Source of the DNA: Cryptomeria japonica
Lineage: Eukaryota > Streptophyta > Pinopsida > Cupressales > Cupressaceae
Assembly: GCF_030272615.1 (NCBI RefSeq)
Contig: NC_081411.1
Coordinates: 210,621,744 to 210,685,743 of the forward strand
DNA: 64,000 nucleotides
Direction: 5' to 3'
Below the pieces are notes generated by a model. The model searched no databases, had not been told where the DNA came from, and saw only the letters and a list, made by a program, of their open reading frames with translations. A program made the position numbers and the translations under genes. How positions within the stretch are numbered: position 1 is the first letter of the stretch; every line of letters starts with the position of its first letter. Below are positions 22,931 to 33,660 of the stretch, piece after piece.

Positions 22931-24117
22931 TAGTTCAAAGGAAGATTTATATCACGAACGAACATGATAGAGCGGTTTGGTGTGGACCCAAGGGTGGTAA
23001 ATATTCAGTAAAATTAGGTTATCAGATTTTGGAAGGTATGGTGGAAGATCGTTCGAAACTAAACGATTAAATATGGCATAAAAATTGTCTACCCAAAGTA
23101 GGAGCTTTTACATGGTTGACTTTGAAAGGGAGAATTCTTATAGGAGAAAGAAGGAGGTGTTTGGGACTGGCAAGGCCCACAAAGTGTGTAATGTGTGGGG
23201 AAGCTGAAGAGGATCTTGACCACCTTTTACTATAGTGCAAGGTAGCTTAGAACTGCTGGCTAAGTGTAAAGGGAAAACTACATTGGCATGGCACTTTACA
23301 AAATTCTCTCAAAGATGTGTTTGAAAGCTCGCCAACGCAAAATAAGTTGTCAACTTTTTCAAGCATATGGAATATTTTCCCATCTCTAGTGATATGGGAA
23401 ATATGGAAGGAAAGAAACCAAAGGATTTTTCAAGATAAGACTCGAGATGTAAGGAGGATTTTAAGTAGAATTGATTAGGCAATCGAAGAAACTCTACGGG
23501 CAGCAGCTTCCTAGTTGGACTCCATGAGTGTTCCTTTCACTCTAGAGAACAAGAGAATTAAAAAATTATGGCCAAATATCAAAATAAGATATGGGGCCTA
23601 GAATAATAAGAAGCAGAGTAACAAAACAGATTCACCCATAGAGTGGATTCCACCCCAAAGGGGATTGATCAAAGAAAATTTTGATGGTGTTGCACAATAC
23701 ATAATGGGTTTGTCTAGTATGGGTGTGGTGCTAAGGGATCATTGTGGAAACTTGGTGAAATTTGGGGCCAAGTGTATTGGGAAGGGAACTAATAATGAAG
23801 TCGAAGCATATGCAGCTTTGTTGGCAATCTGGTGTACTCGAGAATTGGGTGTTAGAAAATTACATCTGGAACGGGATCCGTTGATCATAATCCAAGCTAT
23901 AAAAAATGGAGAAATCAAGTCCTTGCATTTACAAAGATTTTTATTTTTGGTCTTAAAGGATTTGAATTATTCTGAAAATGTTGTGGTCAGCCATGTTAGG
24001 AGGGAGGGTGATAAGGTGGTGGACAAATTATCTAAATGGGCCTTGTCTTTAAAACAAGTGGAGGATTCAAGATTCAAAGTATTTGATGGTGATCTAATTT
24101 TGGATGAATCACTTTAA
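22931..24117 (+). pseudogene. zf-RVT and RNase H of the LINE-2 duplicate
   Basis: zf-RVT: CVMCGEAEEDLDHLLL then a TAG where unit A has CAA (CTACAATGCAA in unit A, CTATAGTGCAA here). RNase H from 23665: ENFDGVAQ gives the first catalytic Asp, NNEVEAYA the Glu, LERDPLIIIQ the third acidic residue (Gly replaced by Arg before it) and DKVVDKLSK the fourth Asp. The frame ends at 24117 with the same DLILDESL terminus as unit A. RNase H removes the RNA strand during LINE reverse transcription. Without RT this fragment is inert. Confidence 0.8.
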
Positions 24118-24362
24118 AAATTGATGACCCAAAGTTTATTTTTGTAAGCCGAGAGATGAAAGTTTATTCATGAGAATTAGAAAGCTGATGACAGTTTGGC
24201 AAGGGAAGTGATATCATTTTCTTTGTAAGTTGTATGCTTTAATGATGGTAATGGCTGTAGTGAAATGAGCCGAGGCTAGCGGATTATTTCTAAGCAGGTT
24301 TATTTAATGATTTCATTCTTTCTAGGTGGGAAGCTAAGGTTGATGTTTTTCTTTAAATTTTT

Positions 24363-24974
24363 GTTTGGCTTTGTCTCTTTGTATCTATGCAGGTGCAGAT
24401 TGGTGGAATGATGTAAGCCACATTCACCTTTAAGACACAAAATTAGCAGAAGGCTCTATATGGGCCAGTAGAGAACCGCAAGCTTAAACTCCTTCTCAAA
24501 TGCCCATCTGATGAGGTGTTGAATGCAATGCACAAGACGCTGGGTTTCCTTTTTTAGCAAGTAACTCATAGATGGAAATTAAATGTCGACATCACACTGA
24601 TGCTTATGGCATGGGGTCTTGAATCAGGTGTTGCAAAAGATGACATTTTTTGGGTCATGATCTCCCTATTTGAACAGGATTTACTTACTGGAATTGATTC
24701 TATCCTAGAATGGGCCTACCCGGGATATAGGTTTGATTATAGAGAATGTTTCGAGAGTTGAATTGCGGTGGAGGAGCTTGGGTTCATCCCCTTTGTATGA
24801 TGGCCCAAACTGGTAAACCAAAGAATCTATTTGAATCACATTTGGATAGAATGAAATTCTTTAGTGGCGGCAATAAGGGAATATCAATTTGCGAGGGGAA
24901 GTCATAGGCTTTGGTTCCTGAACATCATTCCTAAGAGGAGGCACAGTGCAATACGTCGATCGACTGGGGTTTGA
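24363..24974 (+). pseudogene. Coding-like 3' segment of the LINE-2 duplicate
   Basis: This is the counterpart of 18243-18854, with RWKLNVDITLMLMAWGLES, SLFEQDLLTGIDSI and LWFLNIIPKRRH. It has TGA at 24759 and 24852, where unit A has TAG at the matching codons. That pattern is explained if the ancestral codon was TGG at both places. It keeps the sense codon CAG where unit A has TAG at 18555. A one-base insertion near 24497 shifts the upstream part. Confidence 0.5.
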
Positions 24975-25446
24975 TCTATATATTGATGGTGATATGTTTG
25001 ACATGGTTTTGTCTGCTCGATAGTGTTTTTGATGTCTATTTTTGGGTCCTTCTAGTTGCTACATTTGGTCCTACACGAGGTGTTTGTGTAAACCTGTGGA
25101 GTTTTTGGTTAAAGGGCCATGTTCTTAGTGTCTTAAAATAGTGGGGGAAGTGTCTAGTTTTGAATTCTTTAGCCCCTAGAAGATTTTAGTGGCTTGTAGT
25201 ATGGCAAATATGCATAGCTTTGTCAAGAAATTATGCAAAAATTAGTAAGTTGTAGATAGTATGTGTGAATATGGGCTATTTTGGGTGCTAATTAGGCCCA
25301 ATACTTGTAATGTAACTCTTTTTTCCTAATACTTAATAAAAAATCATTATTACTGACCAAAAAAGAAAATTATAATTAATAATATAATACGACATTAATC
25401 TATCCTTTTATTTTTATAAAATACATATCAATTAAATATTACATAC

Positions 25447-25451
25447 ACATT
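25447..25451. repeat. Target-site duplication of RE-A, left copy (ACATT)
   Basis: Identical to 43948-43952. Unit A at 19322-19334 shows the uninterrupted site (with sequence drift). Confidence 0.88.
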
Positions 25452-26930
25452 TGTGGTGTGGGAAAGTGGGCGAATAAAACTTAAAATGTGAAAATTTAGT
25501 TAATACCAGTCCACACACACACACAGGACTTCTTGATGCAAGCTATGGAGTAACGTAGTGTTACTCAGCTTCCCAAGGAGGGTCCCATGGTTCTCTATCT
25601 CACAATGTCCCTCAAACCAACGTTTTTGCTCTCAGATTACTGAGCAAAATGGTTTAGGGATGGCAAATATGAGAACGAGAGATGCTTTTTTTTAGATTTT
25701 AGTATGAGATGTGTTGTAAGCTATTTATGATGCTAAAATGCAATAAACTAAATGATAAGATGACAAGATTAGTATGAATACTATCCTAGCATACTATATT
25801 TAGTCTATGATTGAACTAAAATGATAAAGAAAGTAATCTAAGCATGCATATTAGTCTAATTTCTGATCTAAAAGAGGCTAAATGATGAGCATATATGAAA
25901 TGAAAGCTTGAAAGAACTTGAGCATAAGTGTGATGCTTCAAATTTGAAAGATGATTGTTAAAAATGGAGGAATGAGAGCTCTATTTATAGCATAAACAGG
26001 GCAATGGATGGTCAGGATTGAAAGGTTTAATCAAGGGTCAAGTTTGAAAGTTGGGGATCCATGTGCACAATTTGCACCAATGAAATGGTGACAAGTGTCA
26101 ACATAGGATTGGGTTGAGAGAAGAGGTTGGAGGCATTAAAGGCCTGAGAAGACCTCATGGTTATCTAAAGGCTAAGGGTCAAGTCTAAGTTAGGCTTACC
26201 CACTGGATTAAGAGTTAATCCAAGGATAAACCTTTGTGCAAATGATTAAGAGATAATCATGGTCAAAGCATTAATGGCCTGATGAGACCTTTAGGTTGGG
26301 TAGAGGTTGAGTCAAAACAAATGTTTTAACTATGTGGGAGGGTTTGAATTAACCATTAATGGTTATTGGAGACTTTGGGGATTAAGTGGTTGAAGGTTGG
26401 AAGCCTTCAATGGTTTTCAAAGACTTTGAGGATTTAGTGGTTGAAGGTTGAAAACCTTTAATGGTTATCAAAGACTTTGGGCCATTTGAGAAGTGACTTC
26501 CCTTTGCTTAGGGATGTGACAAAGTTTAGAGGAGGGGTTAGGTTAATTAGAAGTGATTAGAAGATTCTAGAAGGGATTAGAAATGGGTTTGGGATTTTGC
26601 AAGTGGATGGGGGGGATAATAGGATTTAATTGAATAAAATGATTTTTATTCAATTTGGTTACAATTTGGAGAAATTAAATAAATTAGATTTATTCAATTT
26701 AGGATAACTATTTAATTAAATTTGAATTTAATTAAAAGTGGATAGGGGGGATTTAATTGAATAAAATGATTTATTCAATAAATGGTGTAGTGAATTTAAT
26801 TTAAATAAATTGAGTAATTTATTTAATTAAATAGAAGAATGTGGATAATTTAATTAAATTGGATTTAATTAAATAGAGAAATGAACATAAAATATTCATT
26901 TAGGAATGTGGTCATTTTTATACGTCTACA
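25452..26930 (-). repeat. RE-A 3' LTR (left)
   Basis: 1,479 bp, near-identical to 42470-43947. It starts TGTGGTGTGG and ends GTCTACA on the plus strand. It contains a short (CA)n near 25510 and several ATTTAATTAAAT palindromic runs near 26690-26880. Confidence 0.95.
25982..25989 (-). promoter_or_regulatory. TATA box in the RE-A 3' LTR
   Basis: The minus strand reads CTATAAATAG, a consensus plant TATA box. It is the copy of the one at 42999 in the 5' LTR. Confidence 0.6.
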
Positions 26931-26945
26931 TTTTGCCCCTCTTTG
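26931..26945 (-). promoter_or_regulatory. Polypurine tract of RE-A
   Basis: The minus strand reads AAAGAGGGGCAAAA directly before the 3' LTR. This is the expected primer site for plus-strand DNA synthesis. Confidence 0.8.
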
Positions 26946-27289
26946 AAGTGACGTGTGTGCACATGTTATTTCAAAGAAAATGATGCTTTATCATGATTTA
27001 TGATCAAATGCAATTTTTGTTGTGTTGCTCTTATGATTTGTAAGTTGTGCCCCGATGTTGATTTGATGCCCCAGATTCGATTTTTAATGATGATGCCCCC
27101 TCAGGAGATGAATCAATTTTGAAAAAAATTGTATTTAATTTGATGAAGTTCGTATGATGTGTATGATTTCGTGCATGTAAAAAGTGTGCAGTTTGATTCA
27201 TCTCCCGATAAATTACAACCGTTTTGGTATAGGGGAGACCGCAACCACATTACAGGTCCAGTTGGCTAACCCTAATTTCATTTTCCTCT
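26946..27289. other. Non-coding spacer upstream of the PMD gene
   Basis: No frame is visible. The stretch has repeated TGATGCCCC and GATTTATGATC-like phrases. It probably contains the promoter-proximal region of the plus-strand PMD gene. Confidence 0.4.
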
Positions 27290-27297
27290 TATAAAAG
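27290..27297 (+). promoter_or_regulatory. TATA box of the antisense PMD gene
   Basis: TATAAAAG in the context CTCTTATAAAAGGGGAAAAG, 82 bp upstream of the first ATG (27372). The spacing suits a short 5' UTR beginning near 27325. Confidence 0.6.
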
Positions 27298-27533
27298 GGG
27301 AAAAGGGCTCAAATTAGGTTCATTTGTACTTTGTTGACTTGTGAAGAAAGAGGATTTGCTCTAGAGAGAAAATGCCTATTCCTTATCACAGACACCGTTT
27401 CGAGCGCGTTCGGAGATATCGGAGACCTGCAGCGCATGGACCACCAGTAAGTCAACGTTTTTGACCCCTTTTGGATTTTTTATTTGGTCATTTTTAAGCA
27501 TTTTTTGAATTTCAAAGTTTGGATATTTCATTT

Positions 27534-28050
27534 TAGCGCGTCTATGGTCAATAGTAGCGCATACGAAGTGTAGAGTAGCGCATCAACTTTAAATTTTGGG
27601 GTCGCGTCCGAAAATGTTGGTTAGCGCATAGGACTTCTAGGTTAGGGCCTGCACGTAGAACAGCGCATGTAAAGTGTTGGGTAGCGCGTCGCATCAACAG
27701 GTTAGTGCATAGGTGTGACCTAGCGCATAGGAGCCACCGGGGTTCGCATAGGGAAGGGGGTTTAGCGCGTAGGACTAACCTAGCGCATAGGGCTAAAAGG
27801 GGAGTGCTTAGGGAAGGGGTTTTAGCGTGTAGGGATAACCTAGCGCATAGGGCTAAACGGGTAGCACCTAGGAGAGATATATTAGCGTGTAGACAGAGTC
27901 TAGCGCATAGGACAGGTTAGGTAGCGCAACGGAGAAAAAGAGTAGCGCGTAGACTTGATCTAGCGCATAGGTTAGATAGAATAGCATGTAGGAGAGGCAG
28001 CCTAGTGCGTGGGGGTGTTTTAGCACATTGAAGATCTATTTTAGCGCATC
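27534..28050 (+). repeat. TAGCGC(A/G)T array, left copy (inside the PMD intron)
   Basis: Fourteen exact TAGCGC hexamers plus several one-base variants (TAGCGTGT, TAGTGCGT, CAGCGCAT) occur in 520 bp, mostly followed by AT or GT. From 27721 the motif TAGCGCATAGG recurs at exactly 60-bp steps (27721, 27781, 27841, 27901, 27961, weaker at 28021). A second motif, TAGCGCGTAG, lies between them. All copies read on the PMD sense strand. Confidence 0.9.
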
Positions 28051-28249
28051 CAAAAAATTTTGTAGTTTTGGCCGAGTTGAAAATTTGTTTTTATTTGTCT
28101 GTCGTGTTTTTGATGAATTAACCCAAGATGAGTATTTGTATAACTTGTTTTGATGTGCAATTTTCCAAGGTATGTATAGATATCAATCTGTTGTTTTGAT
28201 CATAATATGATGTATTTGCGTGGTCTGTTTCAAGTTCAATGTGTATGAA

Positions 28250-28420
28250 AGCCTGAGTTGTTTTACAAGCCGATATGGGTTGGAAACTTGAGTTGTTTTT
28301 CAAGCTGATATGGGTGGGAAACTTGAGTTGTTTTACAAGTTTATGTGATTTTGGTACTTGAGTTGTTTTACAAGTTTTGATATGGTTTTTGAAAACTTGA
28401 GTTGTTTTACAAGTTGATAT
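28250..28420 (+). repeat. Short tandem CTTGAGTTGTTTTACAAG repeats
   Basis: Five diverged units of about 30-50 bp, each with the core TTGAGTTGTTTTACAAG. The core is an imperfect palindrome (CTTGAG...TTACAAG). They lie in the predicted PMD intron, near its acceptor. Confidence 0.75.
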
Positions 28421-30493
28421 GAAATGATAGGATTTTGAACTTTGATTGTAGATGAGCAAATGTTTTCATGTTGTTGATGTAAGTTTGATTTTGATATCTT
28501 TGTGTTGATGTGGAAACTGATATGGGATATGTTTGGTGCGTTGACAGGAGCGATTGGGTATTGTGTAGTCGAGGGAGAGATTCCCAAGACCATGTTTGTC
28601 ACAGGCAGATTTGGACATCATAGAGAGATGTGGATTATCCTCTCTTCTGGATATGCCTCGGTTCACTGTGAATCGAGGACTTTTGACAGCGTTGGCAGAG
28701 AGGTGGCATAGCGACACGAACACCTTTCATTTTGCCACTGGAGAGATGACAGTGACACCGGAGGATTGCTACCGGATTTTGCGCATTCCTATGGTAGGGG
28801 CACTGCTACCCTACGAGCAGTCAGAGGAGGGTGGCACAAAGGCACTGCGCCACATATTTCATGATGAGACTGTCTGTGGATATGAGATCCCCTGGCAGGA
28901 GTTTTTGGATCTAGACTACGCACCACTGCCTTCTGTACTAGCAGGATTTATTGGGGGATTCCTTTGTCCTGATCGCAGGTCAAAGGGATTTTCAGTGGGA
29001 TGGGGGCTGGTTTTGGAGCAGATGGTCACACAGGGCTGGAGATTTTCATGGGGGTCAGCATCACCCATCTTTACAGGAGCCTGCATGAGGTAGTATACCT
29101 CGGTTACGGTAGCTTATCAGCTGGCGTGACATTATTACAGGTATGGTGCTGGGAGCACATTCTAGCAGCAAGGCCACTGGCAGATAGAGATAGTCCTGTA
29201 GGTGCTGCATATGCCTACGGATATAGAGGTCTAGTTGTCCAGGGTAAGCTGGGCAAACTAGAGCATTGGAGGAGGGTGTTTGATGACATAGATACGGTCA
29301 CCTAGAGACCGTACACAGGTTGCAAGGTATGGGCAGAGGATGGGATAGAGATGCCTTTTGTTTTTATGATGAGGTATCTGATTGGGAGGACCCCGTTCGT
29401 CATTGAGCGATTTTTGGTGACCCGAGTTTTGCTGCAGTTCAAGCGCCAGCAGGGGATTCCTCAGGGAGCATGTTTGTATGCACGGTGGTAGTAGGATGTG
29501 GCCGATTGGGGGCTGACAATTGATAGTGCCGTGGCTATAGAGGAGTTTACAGGGCTGGCAGGATAGATCTGGGACTATGCCCCAGAGATACCAGATGCAG
29601 GGATGACAGACGAGTTCTCCTGTTTGTTTGCTGCGTGGGCAGTGGCGAGGATCTCAGATCCGAAGGAGATGAGGCCAGCTTTTGACTCGGATGGGGAGGA
29701 GGGAGATGGGGGAGATGATGGAGATGATGGGGATGATGGAGGAGGTAAAGGAGCCAGAGGGAGGCGGGGAGGTAGAGGTGTGGAGAGAGCGGTACGGCAG
29801 GGGAGGATTGAGAGGGGGAGAGGAGGATTGGCTATCAGAGCCGGGAGAGAGGGGAGAGTGACGGAGGTGCTAGCTGTAGTGGGGGGTGAGGAGGAGGTGG
29901 GAAGACCAGCACAGAGGAGGAGGATAGATATACTCCCACCTCCAGTACTTAGGATAGGCCGAGTGGGAGGGGTGGCTCCAGCACAGGTACTGCTGCGGGT
30001 TCGAGTGCTAGGTCATGTGGAGGATGCATAGATCCAGACCTTGCAGATTACTGTTCAGCAGCTGCAGGCATAGATTTTGACATATCAGCGACAGATCTCG
30101 CAGTTGACCACTGAGAGAGATACTGAGATAGAGCGGTGGGGTCGAGCGGAGGAGGTGTTGGCCAGTGTGCAGAGAGCAACGGCGGGTGGTCCATTGAAAA
30201 ACACCCTTAGAGAGCTGACACGGAGAGTGCAGGAGGTAGAGTATTATAGGCGGCATTATGAGGCTACAGTACCCAGAGATCGGCGAGTGGAGAGCTTTGC
30301 GCAGTCGAGATCGAGTCGATCTCGAACTGCTGGTACACGATCTGAGAGTCGAGGTGTGACGGGGCCGGCAAGACAGGACCCTCCTGGAGATCCAGGGGCG
30401 AGTGTATCTGGAGCGAGACAGGACCCTCCTGGAGATCCAGGGGCGGGCGCATCTGGAGCTAGACCATCTCCATTAGGGGATAGTCATACTTGA

Positions 30494-31833
30494 GAGACAT
30501 GGTCTCTGTCGTATTTTTTTGAGCATTGTATTCTTTGTACTGGACACAATTTTGACATATTTTGTATATTTGGACCATTTTTTGAGATATATATATATGG
30601 ATCGCACCATTTTTGATCATGTGATGTGTATATGGATGTATGTTTTGTGAGCGACTTCCTTTTTCATATGATGATGTAATATTTACATAGATGATGTAAT
30701 GTATGGAGCAAGATGTATGCTTTTTATATGCTGTGAGATGTATCTTGAAAATGAGATGTATGTTTTTGATATGCAACTAATTGTAATATGATGTGATGTA
30801 AAATGATGTAATAATGATGCAAAATGATATGTAATGAATGATGTAAGAATGATATGCAGCTAATTATTTTTTTGGAGCATCTCTCATTCTGTATTTGCCA
30901 TCTGATATAACCATTTATTTGCTTTCTTTGTAAATATCAACATGGAGCATTTATTGATTTTTGGATATGTTGAAAATTTATACAAGCACAATGGTATAAT
31001 TGAACCATAATGACCTGAGTAAAATTTACATGATATTTGATTTTGCAAGATAGCACAAGCGTCAAGGTATAATTGAACCAGGACGACCTGAGTGCGCATT
31101 GCGTAAACAGACAAGAGTAGAGCATTTATATGCGTGAAATAGAATCAGGCCTTCAGTGATATGTATCACGTCTCGAGGCAAATATTCACACAGTACAAGT
31201 GATCGCCTCCCAGACATAAGACTAAGAAAATATTGGAAGTTCCTCATGATCTCTAGCTGTGAAGCATTTTATGAGATAAGGAGAAAATTCTAATAATGAA
31301 AAAGTTCAAAATGCAAAATAATCAAGACTTTTATGGGATAATGCAACATTTAGTACTTCAAAAAATCATCCATCCTTGAGATTCTTATGTTTTGTTTTTG
31401 TTTTGGTTGTTGTGATGAAGCGTAGTTGTGTTTGTTGGATGTCATGCGTTTGAGTTTTGCAATAGTTGGAATGTCTTGAATGTTTGCAAGTGTTTGAACA
31501 ATTTAATGCCCCTAGCTGAGTGTACCATTTGGATATGATTATGTACAGTGATTTCCAAGCCATGATGGAATGCGATAAGAGAATAGATATAGGTGGATAA
31601 CCCATGATAGTGACTACGCTAAGTATGTCCTGAATGGATATATGCTAAGTGTCGGGCGATGGCCGATAGTGTTTTGATGGATAAAATGGCATGGATACAG
31701 ATAAAGGAGCCGGTCTTTCACAAGGGCACCTGTTTACCAGGTTTTCACCATTTGTTTTTATTGTACTTTGTATTTTTGCTTTTTTCGGATTTTTTTATTT
31801 TTTTTTTCGGCTTTTTCCGTGCACTAGGCTACC
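30494..31833. other. Spacer between the converging PMD and integrase genes
   Basis: No supported gene. The left part has repeated GATGTAATGATG and ATGATGTA phrases (30600-30860). The right part has T-rich runs (31740-31830). It should contain the 3' ends of both converging transcripts. I see no unambiguous polyadenylation signal. Confidence 0.5.
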
Positions 31834-33003
31834 TTAAGTATAGTACTTCTTTAGATGAATGCTATTAGTTGGATCATCGAGCACGTCTCCTTCAGAATTT
31901 GTTAGTTGATAGGCACCTGATCCATAGACTGATATGATGACATAGGGACCCAACCAGTTAGGTTCAAATTTCCCTTTCTTTTCTCTATCTTGCTGATTTC
32001 TTAGTTTTTCTTTGAGGACTAGATCACCAACCTTGAAGTTGCAAGGAATGACCTTATGATTGTAGCTCCTGTACATGCGTTGCTGATATGCTTTGAGATG
32101 AGTATAAGCATGTTGGCGTCTTTCATCTAATAGTTCCAGTTCTTGCAGTCGGTTAATTCGATACTCTTCATTGGGGATCAAACCTTTCAAAGAGACTCTA
32201 AGAGATGGAATTTCTAACTCCAAGGGTAAAATAGCCTCTGATCCATATACCAATGAATATGGTGTTGCTCCTGTAGGTGTGCGGATGCTGGTCCTGTATG
32301 CCCAAAGTGCTGGATTGAGTTGTACGTGCCAATCTTTGCCTGCATCATTTACTGTTTTCTTGAGTATTTTTAGGATTGTCTTGTTAGATGCTTCTGCCTA
32401 ACCATTTCCCTGTGGGTAGTATGGTGTAGAAAACCGATGTTGGATTTTGAATTTTGCACATAGTTCCTGGACATCTTGGTTTTTGAAAGGTCGTCCATTA
32501 TCTATGACGATTGAACTTGGAAAACCATATCTGCAGATCAGATAATTTAGAATAAAAGAGGCAATTTGCCTTCCGGTCACTGTGGTCATGGGAACTGCTT
32601 CGATCCATTTGGTAAAGTATTTTGTCGCAGTTATAATGAACTTGTGTCCATTTGAAGATGAGGGATGAATTTTGCCAACTAGATCCAGTCCCCATTGACA
32701 AAAGGGCCAGGATGTTGTAAATGGCTGCAGTTCCTGTGCTGGAGCATGTATTAGATTGCCATGGATCTGGCATTTTGGACATTTCTTGGTGAAATGATAT
32801 GAGTCTTTCTCCATTGTAGGCCAGTAGTATCCCATTCGTAGAAGCTTTTTAGCAAGAGTAGTGCCACTTGAATGTGTGCCACAAATACCTTCGTGAAGCT
32901 CGTGTAAAGCAGAATCAGAATCATTACGATCAAGACAACGAAGAAGAGTACCATCTAAACCTCGACGATATAAGGTATCAGCGGTAAGGGTGTAACGGGC
33001 CAC
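31834..33003 (-). pseudogene. RE-A integrase
   Basis: The N-terminal HHCC zinc-binding part reads HELHEGICGTHSSG then CPKCQIHG. The catalytic core shows WGLDLVGK (first Asp), VIDNGRPFKNQDV (second Asp) and AEASNKTI (Glu). A stop (TAG at 32398-32400) falls in QGNG-stop-AEASN, where relatives have Gln. The C-terminal part (32253-31834) has VGDLVLKEK and the GPY-like module GKFEPNWLGPYVI, and ends LKKYYT without a chromodomain. Integrase inserts the element cDNA, generating the 5-bp duplication seen at the ends. Only the single stop breaks this region. Confidence 0.9.
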
Positions 33004-33006
33004 TTG

Positions 33007-33660
33007 TCAGATAAAGTTATGTTTTTGGTTATGGGATTGGTCAATGGGTAAGATATTATGCTTGAGGTAGTCGTATATTGGTCCATATAACAGAGAATCT
33101 GAACCGGTCAAGGCATATATAACCTGGGATTCAGAGTGGTCATAGGCCGGGGAGAACAGTTGCTCTACCAGGAACTCATAACAACTCTTTTGTTCTGGAA
33201 TTTGTAGTAATGAAGCGATCGTAGCCATTGCATTGGCTGCTTTGTTGTTCAACCTTGGTATTTGTTCAAAGGTGATGTGCACAAAATACTGTTTGAAGTC
33301 ATCCACCATCCGTTTGTAGGGTAGTAACTTGTCATCCTTTGTCTGATAGTTGTTGTTGATTTGATTGATAACCAGTTGTGAGTCTCCATAGACTTTTAAC
33401 TCTGTGATTTTCCATTCGATGGCCATTTTGATGCCCATGACCAATGCTTCATATTCAGCCACATTATTTGTACATGGGAACATAAGTCTATATGATCGTG
33501 GCATAGTGTGTCCTTCAGGAGTGATGAATAGAATGTCGGCCCCTGAACCATGTTGTGTATAGGATCCATCAAAGTATAGGGTCCATTGTTTGGAGGAAAG
33601 AGCAAAAACGTCCCTATCTGGAAATTCGATCTCCATGCTTTGTTTTCCTGGTAGCGGTGC
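33007..33660 (-). pseudogene. RE-A second RNase H (Tat-type)
   Basis: TLYFDGSYTQHGSGADILFI, NNVAEYEALVMGIKMAIEW, VYGDSQLVINQI and LNNKAANAMA give the four acidic positions of an RNase HI fold of the type with the motif order D-E-D-(D/N). The position between the RT-linked RNase H and integrase is the Tat group hallmark. The last acidic residue appears as Asn (LNNKAANAMA) where relatives mostly have Asp. A one-base shift near 33640-33700 separates it from the upstream RT frame. Confidence 0.82.

Larger units (their letters stand above)
22931..25368 (+). mobile_element. LINE-2 duplicate: 3' end only
   Basis: Similarity to LINE-2 begins abruptly at about 22931 (TTTAGTTCAAAGGAAGATTTATATC, matching 13486) and continues through zf-RVT, RNase H, the 3' coding-like segment and the A-rich tail to 25368. 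The sequence after the tail (ATTATAATTAATAATATAAT) is also the same as after LINE-2. This is therefore a segmental copy and not a second insertion. It lacks the 3.16-kb insertion of unit A and has a 150-bp-scale deletion near 24190. Confidence 0.85.
27447..28547 (+). other. Predicted 1.1-kb intron of the PMD gene
   Basis: It has GTAAGT at the 5' end and TTGACAG at the 3' end, with T-rich sequence before the acceptor. Both flanking exons are in phase 0. It contains the TAGCGC array (27534-28050) and a run of CTTGAGTTGTTTTACAAG-type repeats at 28250-28420. Confidence 0.55.
27372..30493 (+). pseudogene. Plant mobile domain (PMD, aminotransferase-like) gene, antisense inside RE-A
   Basis: Predicted exon 1 (27372-27446) encodes a basic 25-residue start, MPIPYHRHRFERVRRYRRPA and onward. 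A CCA|GTAAGT donor and a TTGACAG|GAG acceptor (28547/28548) join it in phase to exon 2. Exon 2 has the PMD core: LLDMPRFTVNRGLLTALAER, FHFATGEMTVTPEDCYRIL and, after a frameshift near 29040, LGYGSLSAGVTLLQVWCWEH. The C-terminus is acidic (29690-29750), then RG-rich, then a probable coiled coil (30080-30250) and a Pro/Gly repeat (ARQDPPGDPGA twice). PMD proteins act in transposon silencing and meristem maintenance in plants, and PMDs are also carried by transposons. One TAG at 28566, the frameshift and a few later stops break this copy. Confidence 0.75.

Noticed and set aside
27705-27920. A 71-codon frame with 20-residue repeats
   Set aside because: It arises from the 60-bp repeat of the TAGCGC array and lies within a predicted intron; motif copies upstream are in other frames, so coding is unlikely. 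The periodicity itself is kept as a finding.
28118-28723. Minus-strand frames of 85-113 codons with KTTQ repeats
   Set aside because: They are antisense to the CTTGAGTTGTTTTACAAG repeats and the PMD exon start.
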